From the NCBI GenBank assembly GCA_025846845.1, contig JAOYTL010000009.1, positions 124,001-188,000 on the forward strand: 64,000 bases of DNA, given 5' to 3'. The translations under genes and the position numbers were made by a program. A model generated the notes under the pieces. The model searched no databases. It was given only the letters and a program-made list of their open reading frames with translations, and had not been told where the DNA came from. Origin of the DNA: Alloboseaceae bacterium BT-24-1 (GTDB taxonomy: Bacteria > Pseudomonadota > Alphaproteobacteria > Rhizobiales > Beijerinckiaceae). Below, one piece after another: positions 18,154 through 26,228 of the stretch. Positions within the stretch are counted from its first letter, which is position 1, and each line of letters begins with the position of its first letter.

Positions 18154-18168
18154 ATCTAGATTCTAGAT
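18154..18168. promoter_or_regulatory. 15-bp palindrome ATCTAGATTCTAGAT, MarR operator candidate
   Basis: A perfect 7-bp inverted repeat about one base spans the last codons of the MarR gene. It lies in the upstream region of dctP, about 125 bases from its start. Palindromes of this size are typical MarR sites, but an AT-rich chance match is possible. Confidence 0.35.
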
Positions 18169-18674
18169 GCGATGCCGCTAAGCATTGCCAGGAGTGTTAC
18201 CTTGTCATCTCCGAGTATCTCATCGAGACGACGCTCGTGTTCGATAGCAATCGCATGGAGGCGGGCCTGGATCTCGTGCCCCTTGGCGGTAAGTCGTACC
18301 TCGTAACTACGCTGATCTTCCGATTTGCGTTGCCGATGTATGAGCCCTCGCGCAGCGAGCGCTTTCATCGTCGATGTCAAAGTTGAGCGGTCACGCCCGC
18401 AATACCGACTGAGTTCAGTCGGCGTCATAGACCCGGCCTCGTTCAAAATCGTCAACAGCGCGTACCAACCCGGCTTCAGATTCTCCTTACCCGCCATGAT
18501 GCCGAATGCCTGAAACGACGCCTCCTGCGCAAGACGCAGATGAAATCCTATAACCCCCCGAAAGACAGCTGGAATCGAAGAAGCAACCCTCGGTACGGAC
18601 GCTGACGGCGCTGACTTGCTACGACCTTCCGATCTGCTCATTTCGGGCAACAACTGTTCTCCTTCGCGAGACAT
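18156..18674 (-). CDS. MarR-family transcriptional regulator
   Basis: A 172-residue regulator from ATG 18674, which has GAGAGG upstream; the frame is open to 18710. The winged-helix core is MTPTELSRYCGRDRSTLTS, followed by the wing RQRKSEDQRSYEVRLTAKG and a long C-terminal dimer helix. The N-terminal 45 residues are low-complexity and probably disordered. It precedes dctPQM on the same strand by 125 bases and may sense the TRAP substrate or a related aromatic or acidic compound. Confidence 0.85.
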   Translation of the reverse strand: MSREGEQLLPEMSRSEGRSKSAPSASVPRVASSIPAVFRGVIGFHLRLAQEASFQAFGIMAGKENLKPGWYALLTILNEAGSMTPTELSRYCGRDRSTLTSTMKALAARGLIHRQRKSEDQRSYEVRLTAKGHEIQARLHAIAIEHERRLDEILGDDKVTLLAMLSGIASRI

Positions 18675-18933
18675 GTTTCGGAACCTCTCAACCACGCTTC
18701 GGGTCGGCAAAGTGTCTGTGATGCACGCCTCTCAATGAACTCTCGCACGACAACGTCGGCTACCAATTTCATCCCGCAATCGCCTTTTACTATGATCTCC
18801 AAAAGTTGGATGTCAAACTATTTTGAACTTCGCCCCCGCGGCAACGGCGGCTTTTTCAACATCGGGTAGTGGTCTGGCTGCTCTTTTTCGGAGGCCGATG
18901 GAGTTGTCTCCAATGCAGAAGAGGAGATCGCTC

Positions 18934-19672
18934 ATGGAGTATTTCGCTGGGCTGGACGTCACGATGGAGGAGACGCGCATCTGCGTCGCCGATCGCGACG
19001 GCGCGTTGTGCTACGAGGTCAAAGCCGTCCGCTGCACGCGAGCGGTGATCGAGACGGGCCGGATGGCACCGATGCTCTACGATGACCTGGCTGAGCTTGG
19101 CGTCCCGATCGTCTGCATCAAGAGCCGACAGGCCTATCAGGCGCTCAAGTCGCTGCCGGCCTATGCGATCCGCGCGCTGATCGTTGCCCGCAAAAAGCTC
19201 GTCAGGCAATGTGTCAAGCTGGCGAACCAGATCCGGCGTTTAGCGGCGGTGTTCGGCGCGCGCGGCTGCTGCGTGGACTCAGCCCGGCCTTCGTCGACGA
19301 AGTCGTGCGGATGAGCGACGGCATCGCTGGCCTGGCCGGGGCCAAGCGCGGCCTCGTTGCTGCGAGGGACGCGGTTCTTGGTGCAATCGCCGCCATCGAC
19401 ATAAGGCACCGCGCTCGCCCTAACGGCGGCCGTCGATGATCCCGCACGCTTCCGGCACTCGCACGACCCCGGCTCCTATCTCGGCCATACGCCGTGTCGT
19501 TACCAGTCCGGCGAGGTCGACTATGTCGGCAGAAGCTCCAAGGTGGGAGACCGGCGCATGCGGATCCTGCTCTATGAGGCGGCCAGCGTCATGCTCGACC
19601 GCCAGCACCTCGACCAGTGTCCGCTCCTGGCGTGGAGCTCGCGGACCATGCTGCTACCCCCGGCTAATCCTT
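18934..19672 (+). pseudogene. IS110-family transposase remnant
   Basis: Three pieces of an IS110/IS492 transposase are visible. The N-terminal DEDD/RuvC-like part (MEYFAGLDVTMEETRICVAD, start with GAGGAG upstream) changes frame near 19260 into RGLSPAFVDEVVRMSDGIAG. It changes frame again near 19400 into ALTAAVDDPARF, then YQSGEVDYVGRSS and LLYEAASVML. The expected PGVGP core before AAVDDPARF is missing, and the C terminus ends early. The product is dead. The remnant runs into the 3' end of the DHDPS-family gene on the other strand, which ends at 19664. No terminal inverted repeats are expected for this family and none was seen. Confidence 0.8.
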
Positions 19673-20563
19673 AAGACCATGAAGCGCCTCTGCCACGGCT
19701 GCGCTGACGGAGCCAGGCAGCGGCTGAATCGGCAAGGGCGGCGAACCAGCTTTCAGCCCGAGCTGCTCCGCGATCAGATACATGACGCGCAGGCTGCCAT
19801 GAACGCTAAACAGCGACCAGAATGGTTCGAAGGCGGTATGCGCAGCCAATGCGGCCGCGCGATCGCCGCCCGTTGCGGCGCGCGTCAGGCGGAGAGCAGC
19901 AGCTGGCAAGAGACCGGCGACGACGCTGTACCAGGCATCGGCCCCCGCGAGGAGCGCTGAGGCGGCACCCGAGTCGCCGCTGTATCCGATGGTCATCCCG
20001 TCCCGGCAAGATGACCTCAGCTGGCCGACCTCCCGCTCGAAATCACCGGTGACAGGAAGCGGCATCTTGATCGCCGCAATGTTCGCTAGCTCCGAGAGGC
20101 GGGCTACCAGCTCCGGCGAGAACGAGAAATGGGTCGTGCTGGGGTTATTGTAGATGCAGACAGGCAGGCCGGTCGTGGCAGCGGCCGCCTCGAAATGGGT
20201 GAAGACCTCGTCCTGCGTCAGCGGCGTATAGGAAACGGGCGCCAGCAGCAGCCCGTCCGCTCCAAGGCGCTCGGCATCCCGTGCCAGCTCGCAGACCCAT
20301 GAGGTGCGCATCGCGCCGATGCCCGCCACAAGCGGGATGCGACCTGCAACCGTTTCGACGGCGGCAGCCAGGGCGCGCGAGCGCTGGCTGCGGTCGAGAT
20401 AGGCATAGGTACCGGTGCTGCCCAGCACGGCGATGGAGTCCACGCCGGCAACGACGAGCCGATCGATCATGACGGCCAGGGCCTGTGTGTCGACGACGCC
20501 ATCGGCGTCGGCCGGTGTCAGCGGAAAGGCGGAAAGCCCCCGGAAGATCGACCCGTCGCTCAT
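19664..20563 (-). CDS. Dihydrodipicolinate synthase/N-acetylneuraminate lyase family protein
   Basis: A 299-residue class I aldolase-type TIM barrel. Visible features are the phosphate/carboxylate loop GSTGTYAYL, the catalytic Tyr region IYNNPST and the Schiff-base Lys in AAIKMP. Family members cleave or condense pyruvate-linked substrates, or dehydrate 2-keto-3-deoxy acids. ATG 20563 is preferred to a TTG six codons upstream. The residue set does not identify the substrate; a sugar-acid aldolase or dehydratase is more likely than lysine synthesis in this setting. Its stop lies inside the edge of the IS110 remnant, so its last residues may have been altered. Confidence 0.85.
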   Translation of the reverse strand: MSDGSIFRGLSAFPLTPADADGVVDTQALAVMIDRLVVAGVDSIAVLGSTGTYAYLDRSQRSRALAAAVETVAGRIPLVAGIGAMRTSWVCELARDAERLGADGLLLAPVSYTPLTQDEVFTHFEAAAATTGLPVCIYNNPSTTHFSFSPELVARLSELANIAAIKMPLPVTGDFEREVGQLRSSCRDGMTIGYSGDSGAASALLAGADAWYSVVAGLLPAAALRLTRAATGGDRAAALAAHTAFEPFWSLFSVHGSLRVMYLIAEQLGLKAGSPPLPIQPLPGSVSAAVAEALHGLKD

Positions 20564-20635
20564 AATTTGATCCGTTCGCAAGTGATGGCCGCGGCTCTAT
20601 TCGGTTCGCGCAGCGTGGAGAGACCTGTCGTTGTG

Positions 20636-21262
20636 TCAACGCGGCAGGGCGCCGCGTAACAGGCTTGCAGGGAGTGCCAGCATCATGACTCCGATCGCGA
20701 GATCGAGAAGGCGCCAGGCCGCCGGCTTGGCGAAGAACGGGACCAGGAAGCGTGCACCGAAGCCAAGCGACGCGAACCAGGCAAAACGGGCGCTTGCCGC
20801 TCCCACGGTAAACGGGATGCGTTCATCGGGAGCAGGCTTGCCCCGACAGCGCCCATGAGCATGACCGTGTCAATGTAGACACGCCGGTTCAGAAAGGTGA
20901 AGGCCGCGGTGCCGGCGAGAGCGGCGCCAAGGCTGATCCCGGCCTTCTGGTCGACCTCCAGGGCGGATGGCCTAGCTGCTCGTTTCAGCGCCGAGACCCC
21001 ATACCAAGCGAGAAACGCCGCTCCGCCCAAGCCAAGCGCCCAATGACAGCCCCGAGACGATGGCGAGGGCACAGCCCAGGCTGTTGACTCCTGCCAGGAT
21101 CAAGGAAGCGTCCGCAGCTGCGCAGACCAGGGCGATCGACCAGACATGTTCACGCCTGAGCACTTGGCGGAGCACGAACATGCTCTGGGCGCCAATGGCG
21201 ACGATCAGGCCGGCAGAAAGAGCAAAGCCCTTGGCGAAGGCAAAAAACAGAGCGCTGGTCAT
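20636..21262 (-). pseudogene. lysE: LysE/ArgO-family amino-acid exporter, two frameshifts
   Basis: A LysE-type exporter read in three frames. It starts at 21262 with SAGLIVAIGAQSMFVLRQ and REHVWSIALVCAAADASLIL, then changes frame near 21055 into WALGLGGAAFLAWYGVSALK and TFLNRRVYIDTVMLMGAVG. It changes frame again near 20832 (LLP|DER) into TVGAASARFAWFASLGFGAR and ends at TGA 20636. Joined, the pieces give a normal-length exporter of about 208 residues, so both breaks look like single-base indels. It is divergent from a lysG/argP-like regulator, the classical pairing for basic amino-acid export. Two sequencing errors are possible, but decay is more likely. Confidence 0.85.
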
Positions 21263-21287
21263 GGCCTTTGATGCGACGGCTCTTGCA

Positions 21288-21302
21288 TGTAGTATAGCTA
21301 CA
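21288..21302. promoter_or_regulatory. T-N11-A palindrome between lysE and the LysR regulator
   Basis: TGTAGTATAGCTACA is a 5-bp inverted repeat with a 5-bp centre (T-N11-A) in the 67-base gap between the lysE remnant and the LysG-like regulator. It is the expected position for a LysR box controlling both genes. Confidence 0.5.
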
Positions 21303-21329
21303 AATTCAGATCTCGATTTAGGAAATCTA

Positions 21330-22256
21330 ATGCTGGATTATCTGTCTCTTGCTGCCGTCGCCGCTGTGGTGCGGGAAGGCAGCTTTGACAAGGCTGCGGC
21401 TGCTCTGAGGGTGACACCGTCGGCGGTTTCGCAACGCATCAAGGGGCTCGAAGACCGCCTCGGGTCCATCCTGCTGATCAGAGGATCGCCTTGTCGGCCC
21501 ACGGAAATTGGCGCCAGGCTCTGTGCCCATGTCCAGCAGGTCCAGTTGCTAGAGAGTGAGGTCATCGAGACTCTGCCTGGTCTGACTGCACAAGTGACTG
21601 GGCCCGCGACGGTGCGTATTGCCGTGAACGCCGACAGCGTGAGCACATGGTTTCCTCAGGCGGCGGCGAAGTTCTCGATTTTGACAGGCGGCCTCCTCGA
21701 CCTCGTCCTGGATGATGAAGCCCATACCGCGGAGCGATTGCGAACGGGCGATGTCCTGGCGGCGGTGACAGCCGACCCGACACCCGTCGTTGGCTGCAGG
21801 ACCCATCCGCTTGGCCTCATCGACTACGCGGCGGTGGCCGCGCCTGGATTCATGAGCCAGCATTTTTCTGCGGGCTTTGCCGAGGCGAGCCTGCAGCAGG
21901 CACCGATGCTACGTTTCGACCGTCGCGACGACCTGCAATTCCGCTGGGTGCGGGAGGCCTGGGATACAACCATCGCGCCGCCAACCCATTGGACCCCGTC
22001 GAGCCCGGGCATGCTGGACATGACGCTGGCAGGGCTCGGATGGTCGATGGCTCCAGTTCCGCTCGCCGCCCCACTGATCGCCAATGGACAATTAATCGAG
22101 CTCCCGCCGCAGCGGCGGATCGTTGTCCCCCTGTATTGGCAGCGGACGAGATTGGCAGTGCGCCTGCTCGACCAGCTGACGCAGACGGTGCGCGCGGTTG
22201 CGTCTCGAGAGCTTCGATCAGCGGCCAAGCATCACGGTCGGGCTAGGTCCGACTGA
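21330..22256 (+). CDS. lysG: LysR-family ArgP/LysG-type regulator
   Basis: A 308-residue regulator from ATG 21330, which follows AGGAAA by five bases. ArgP/LysG features are the opening LDYLSLAAVAAVVREGSFDK, TPSAVSQRIKGLEDRLG, RGSPCRPTEIG and the later VRIAVNADSVSTWF block. Family members sense lysine, arginine or histidine and activate the divergent lysE/argO exporter. Here the exporter is a pseudogene while the regulator is intact, so it may now be without its main target. A T-N11-A palindrome lies 28 bases upstream. A hairpin (22247-22264) overlaps its stop codon. Confidence 0.9.
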   Translation: MLDYLSLAAVAAVVREGSFDKAAAALRVTPSAVSQRIKGLEDRLGSILLIRGSPCRPTEIGARLCAHVQQVQLLESEVIETLPGLTAQVTGPATVRIAVNADSVSTWFPQAAAKFSILTGGLLDLVLDDEAHTAERLRTGDVLAAVTADPTPVVGCRTHPLGLIDYAAVAAPGFMSQHFSAGFAEASLQQAPMLRFDRRDDLQFRWVREAWDTTIAPPTHWTPSSPGMLDMTLAGLGWSMAPVPLAAPLIANGQLIELPPQRRIVVPLYWQRTRLAVRLLDQLTQTVRAVASRELRSAAKHHGRARSD

Positions 22257-22264
22257 CGTCGGAC
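22247..22264. other. Hairpin overlapping the end of the LysG-like gene
   Basis: GTCCGAC-TGAC-GTCGGAC is a perfect 7-bp stem whose loop contains the TGA stop of the regulator. No T-run follows in either direction, so it is not a standard intrinsic terminator; it may protect the 3' end. Confidence 0.4.
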
Positions 22265-22884
22265 AACACCAAAAAATGGCTACTCTGCCGACGCGACACC
22301 AAGGGATCGGCAGGCCACCGGATGCTGCAACCTAGGCCCCTGCCCGCGCCCGCCGACGACCTGTGCATCGAGCGAACCGAAGAGATGGCCGTAAGGTGTG
22401 GGCGGCATTTCAAGGCCCGCAGGCGACGACGCATTCGCCAGGAACTGAATGGCGATCGCCTCCGCGGCGTGGGTATCAGAAGAAGCAGTAGGTCGACGAC
22501 GACAAAATACGTCGCCGACATTCCGATTTGAGCAAATCGACACGGGCGCTTCAACTGTCCCACTGATGTCACTCGATCCGAAACGGCCATGCAAGCAATT
22601 GCCTCTGCAGTCGGTCACCAAGAAGTGGAATCTCCCTCAGTGGGAGAGCCAATTGTCTCTGTGGGAGAGGCAACTGTCGAGATCGTGTTCGTTGACTTGG
22701 CCGCGGTCTCGTCGCAGCACGCCGGGCAGCGCTACCCCCGCCTTGCCGACCCGCGGGCGAACCTTTGGCTCAAGCAACTCACTACGCCTTGTCTCCCGGC
22801 CGGTGCGCGGAGCTCGACAACGCTGCGCTCCTGTTCCGATCGTCGAGACGACGCAGGCGTCGCTCCGCTCACATCGCCTTGCGC
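22265..22884. other. Gene-free 620-base gap between lysG-like and XRE-cupin genes
   Basis: I see no convincing gene. The short open frames have biased, unconserved composition. The only structure is a tandem pair of near-identical 19-mers, GTGGGAGAGCCAATTGTCT (22640) and GTGGGAGAGGCAACTGTCG (22661), with a 21-base period. A frame across them (SVGEPIVSVGEATVEIVF) could be decayed coding sequence, but I do not recognise it. Next to the IS110 and lysE debris, this is probably degraded DNA. Confidence 0.4.
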
Positions 22885-23496
22885 CTATTCATTCGATGGT
22901 TCCAACACCGCCATGACGAAGCGGGTCAAACGCCCGCCGGCACACGCATACGCATGCTCGCAGTCGGTACGGGCATGCGCGGAGCCTCCCGCCGCGACTA
23001 CGTGGCTGTCGCCGTCCAATTCCAACATGAGGCTCCCCTCGAGAACCGATATCAACTCCTGGGTGCCAAAGGGATGGACCTGCGCTTCGAAACGCTCTCC
23101 GGGATGCAACTCCCACATCCATTGTTCCAACATCCCCGGGCCGTCCGAACCGATCAGCAGGCGAGCCGTCCCGCCGAGAGGGCCCTGCCACAATATCGGT
23201 GCTTCCCCCGGCGGAATGATCCGAATGGGACGATGCCCCGCCTCCGCCACCTCGACAAGTTCCGCTACCGAGACGCCAAGCCCGGAGGCAAGCCTGCACA
23301 GCGTTCCTATACTGGGGTTGGCTCTCCCCTGCTCGATCTGCACCAACATGCCCTTGCTTACGCCGCACCGGGCGGCCAGTTGATCGAAGGAGAGTCGCCG
23401 CGACTTTCTTAGCACGGCGATGCGGCTCGCGATCGCCGCATGGACGGCACGCGCTGGATCGGGATGATCGGTCACTATATTGACTATTTCGGTCAT
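22885..23496 (-). CDS. XRE-family regulator with C-terminal cupin domain
   Basis: A 203-residue protein from ATG 23496. Residues about 25-80 are a helix-turn-helix (SRIAVLRKSRRLSFDQLAAR, CGVSKGMLVQIEQGRANPSI). Residues about 110-200 are a single-strand beta cupin (GERFEAQVHPFGTQE, LEGSLMLELDGDSHVVAAGG). Such regulators sense amino acids, polyamines or other small polar ligands through the cupin. It is divergent from a B3/B4-domain gene, with only 55 bases between the starts. The longer open frame reaching 23727 would overlap that gene and is unlikely. Confidence 0.9.
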   Translation of the reverse strand: MTEIVNIVTDHPDPARAVHAAIASRIAVLRKSRRLSFDQLAARCGVSKGMLVQIEQGRANPSIGTLCRLASGLGVSVAELVEVAEAGHRPIRIIPPGEAPILWQGPLGGTARLLIGSDGPGMLEQWMWELHPGERFEAQVHPFGTQELISVLEGSLMLELDGDSHVVAAGGSAHARTDCEHAYACAGGRLTRFVMAVLEPSNE

Positions 23497-23551
23497 TAAT
23501 GCATTCTGCCGCCGGTGCCCTTTGGCGTCAACAGAGGACCAGCAGACCAAA

Positions 23552-24262
23552 ATGGCCGTCAACCCTTTGATCGGACCCGAGATCTTCGCAATGCGCTCGG
23601 ATTTTACAGCGCTGAGCATCCACGCTGAGTTTGTGCGGAACGGGCCGAGCGACGCGTACAGCGTGGACCTCCTGCGCACCGCTTGCAGCGAGCTCGACGC
23701 GGCGCCGTGGGCCGAGGACCATCTCAATTCATGGCGCGACGCCTACCGCGCGTTCGGTGCCAAACCGCAACGCACCCCCTGCTCAGCGGAAGCCCTGCGC
23801 AAGCGAGCCCAGCGAGACCACGCACTTCCGGCCGTGAACGCAGTGGTCGATCTCTACAACGCCTTGAGCGTTCGATATGCACTTCCCATCGGCGGCGAGG
23901 ATGCGGTCCTCTACGACGGTGCGCCGACCCTTGTTCAGGCGTCTGGGGACGAGCTTTTCGATACGATTTCCGAAGGCGAGGCGAAGATCGAGAAGGTCGA
24001 TCGCGGCGAGGTGATCTGGCGCGACGCCCAGGGGGTTACTTGCCGCCGCTGGAACTGGCGTCAGGGCACCCGAACCCGGATCAGCGAGAGCAGCACTTCG
24101 ATGTGGTTCGTGCTGGAACGGCTCGATCCGATGCCAGTTCAGTCGCTGCTGGAGGCTGGGGCCAAGTTGATTGACGGGCTTCGCCGGTTGAGCCCCGAGA
24201 TACACGCTACTCAGCGATTTCTCGACCAAGATACGTACGTAAATCAACGCCAGACTCGATAA
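23552..24262 (+). CDS. B3/B4 (phenylalanyl-tRNA synthetase beta-like) domain protein
   Basis: A 236-residue stand-alone B3/B4 domain protein. Residues about 60-200 carry the recognisable pattern WRDAYRAFGAKPQRTPCSAE, LPAVNAVVDLYNALSVRYAL, PIGGEDAVLYDG and GEVIWRDAQGVTCRRWNWRQ. This domain edits mischarged tRNA in PheRS; in free-standing form its role is mostly unknown, though tRNA or aminoacyl binding is suspected. No synthetase catalytic core is present. It is divergent from an XRE-cupin regulator, which probably controls it, and precedes the PLP enzyme by 98 bases on the same strand. Confidence 0.85.
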   Translation: MAVNPLIGPEIFAMRSDFTALSIHAEFVRNGPSDAYSVDLLRTACSELDAAPWAEDHLNSWRDAYRAFGAKPQRTPCSAEALRKRAQRDHALPAVNAVVDLYNALSVRYALPIGGEDAVLYDGAPTLVQASGDELFDTISEGEAKIEKVDRGEVIWRDAQGVTCRRWNWRQGTRTRISESSTSMWFVLERLDPMPVQSLLEAGAKLIDGLRRLSPEIHATQRFLDQDTYVNQRQTR

Positions 24263-24360
24263 GCGCCGAACGTCTGGTGGCTCCCCCCGGATCACCCGAA
24301 ATCATTTCGCCAGGCGGCCTCGGCCTACCAAGTCGAAATTCTGAAAAACGAGGATAAATC

Positions 24361-25506
24361 ATGCATCCGGAGACACTTGCTGTTCACGCTGGCCAGAAAA
24401 GCGATCCTATGACGGGCGCCATCGCCGCGCCAATTTACCTCTCGACAACGTACGAACGGTCCGTCGACGGGAGCTTTCCTAGCGGTTTCGAATACAGCCG
24501 GGACGACAATCCCAACCGGCGCAACCTGGAAGTCTGCCTGGCGGCGTTAGAGGGTGGTGCCGAAGCAATTACCTTTGCCTCGGGCATGGCCGCCATCACC
24601 GCCGTCATCGAAAGCCTCCCCGACGACCTGCCCCGGCGCCTGGTTCTGCCAGACGACATTTACTTCGGTGTTCGCTCCCTTCTCAACGAAACCGACATTG
24701 GGAAACGTTTTGATTGGGACGTCGTCGATATGACGAATCTCACGGCCGTCCGGGAGGCTTGCTCGAAGCCGACCGGGCTGGTGTGGATCGAAACGCCTTC
24801 GAATCCGCTCGTGAAGATCGTCGACATTGCAGCCATCGTGCAAGTCGCGCAGGAAGCCGGAGCAATCTCAGCGGTCGACAACACTTGGGCCACGCCGTTG
24901 CTCCAAAGACCGTTCGAGTTTGGCGCCGACCTGATAGTTCATTCACTCACCAAATACATCGGCGGACATAGCGACGTTATGATTGGCGCCGTCGTTTCGC
25001 GCGCGTCCGGCCCCCAGAATCTTGCCCTTCGTGCCATTCAAAAGCACAAGGGCGCGATCCCCTCCCCCCTCGATTGTTGGTTGGCGCTCAGAGGCATCCA
25101 GTCGCTAGCGCCGCGGATGCAGGCCCATTGTCACAACGCGATGGAGGTGGCCAGGTACTTGTCCGGGCATGCAGCAGTATCGGCGATTCACTATCCAGGA
25201 TTGCCCGCCCATCCTGGATTCGCCGTCGCCTCAAAGCAGATGAAGTCCTTTGGCGGCATGTTGTCATTCGAAGTGGTCGGCGGGCGAAACGAAGCCATGG
25301 CAGTTGCCGGCGCTCTCCAGTTGATCACCCGCGCGACCAGCCTGGGTGGCACGCACACGCTCATCGAACACCGTGCTTCAGTGGAAGGGCCCGACACAAA
25401 GGCGCCGGAGAGCCTGCTTCGAATGTCTGTGGGCCTTGAAAACGTCCTGGACCTGATAGCAGACCTCGGCCAGGCCCTCGGACAAATAGACCAGCACGCC
25501 AGATAA
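24361..25506 (+). CDS. Trans-sulfuration (Cys/Met metabolism) PLP-dependent enzyme
   Basis: A 381-residue gamma-subfamily PLP enzyme related to cystathionine gamma-synthase and beta/gamma-lyase. Visible are PIYLSTTY, the YSRDDNPNRRNLE tyrosine region, the cofactor-stacking FASGMAAITAV, ETPSNPL, VDNTWATPLLQRP and the Schiff-base K198 in HSLTKYIGGHSD. GAGG lies eight bases before the ATG. It acts in the cytosol on sulfur amino acids or C-S conjugates; beta- or gamma-elimination cannot be separated by eye. It follows the B3/B4 gene and may be in one transcript under the XRE-cupin regulator. Confidence 0.88.
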   Translation: MHPETLAVHAGQKSDPMTGAIAAPIYLSTTYERSVDGSFPSGFEYSRDDNPNRRNLEVCLAALEGGAEAITFASGMAAITAVIESLPDDLPRRLVLPDDIYFGVRSLLNETDIGKRFDWDVVDMTNLTAVREACSKPTGLVWIETPSNPLVKIVDIAAIVQVAQEAGAISAVDNTWATPLLQRPFEFGADLIVHSLTKYIGGHSDVMIGAVVSRASGPQNLALRAIQKHKGAIPSPLDCWLALRGIQSLAPRMQAHCHNAMEVARYLSGHAAVSAIHYPGLPAHPGFAVASKQMKSFGGMLSFEVVGGRNEAMAVAGALQLITRATSLGGTHTLIEHRASVEGPDTKAPESLLRMSVGLENVLDLIADLGQALGQIDQHAR

Positions 25507-25742
25507 GGCTGACGACGAGCTTCAACGCGTTGGTTTGAAGCCGCTAAAATCCTTTCCCGTACCGGGCGTAAGCCGCTGTCCCGCTGTCTGACTGGCAGGA
25601 CACGGGCAGAATTGGCTCGCATGCGAGAATGAAAAGCGAGGATGAGGTTTGCGGCGCCAATCTGTCGCTGACCCCACGACTTCCCACGGGGCTACTCGCT
25701 GGGATTAAACCTCATAGTCCCGTGAAGCGATGAGAAACCGCG
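25507..25742 (+). promoter_or_regulatory. Long structured leader of the SMR exporter gene
   Basis: A 236-base leader rich in complementary segments. ATGAGGTTT (25642-25650) pairs perfectly with AAACCTCAT (25707-25715). A competing stem joins CTCGCT and GGGA (25695-25704) with TCCC (25718-25721) and AGCGA (25726-25730), just before the start codon. The two folds share bases, as in a switch that could hide or expose the translation start. Gdx/SugE genes are often under guanidine riboswitches, but I cannot match the guanidine-I, -II or -III consensus, so this remains a candidate. Confidence 0.4.
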
Positions 25743-26063
25743 ATGGCCTGGCTATATCTATTGATTGCCGGCGTTCTAGAGATCGCCTGGGCTTTCACCA
25801 TGAAGCAATCCGAGGGCTTTACTCGCCCCGTCCCGACGACAATAACCATTGTTGCTATGATGGGTAGCTTCGCCCTCCTGTCGCTTGCCATGCGGACGCT
25901 GCCGCTGGGAACGGCCTATACGATCTGGACCGGCATAGGAGCAATTGGATCCTTTGTAGTAGGAATTGCAGTGCTGGGGGAGGCGCTGACACCGTTAAGA
26001 GTTACTGCAGGTGCACTCATCGTTTCGGGCCTAATTCTGATGAAATTTGCTTCGGCTGACTAG
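25743..26063 (+). CDS. sugE: Small multidrug resistance exporter, Gdx/SugE type
   Basis: A 106-residue four-helix membrane protein of the SMR family. The essential Glu is in helix 1 (AGVLEIAWAFTMKQSEGFTR), with the GTAYTIWTGIGAIGS helix 3 motif and a C-terminal GLILMKFASAD. The WAFTMKxSEGF pattern is typical of the Gdx (SugE) branch, which exports guanidinium, rather than the EmrE branch. It follows the PLP enzyme after a long leader and is convergent with an amino-acid ABC operon that ends in a ureohydrolase gene. Confidence 0.9.
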   Translation: MAWLYLLIAGVLEIAWAFTMKQSEGFTRPVPTTITIVAMMGSFALLSLAMRTLPLGTAYTIWTGIGAIGSFVVGIAVLGEALTPLRVTAGALIVSGLILMKFASAD

Positions 26064-26228
26064 CAACGGTTGTGGTTCAGGCGGTCAGCCACCGCGCTGC
26101 CAGCGCGCCTTAAATCTGCATCAGCAGTCAAAATGTCGCGTAATACGCGCGCAAGTGCCTAAGGGCACGGCCAGAAGCTTGGAACCCCCGATACCCAACG
26201 TTACCCAATATGGATCACGAACAAAAAC

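Noticed and set aside
22640..22679. CRISPR-like repeat
   Set aside because: Only two units with a 2-base gap; no spacers and no cas genes.
25507..25742. Cobalamin or classical guanidine riboswitch
   Set aside because: No B12 box and no ykkC, mini-ykkC (ACGR tetraloop pair) or ykkC-III consensus could be matched by eye, so it is listed only as a structured leader.
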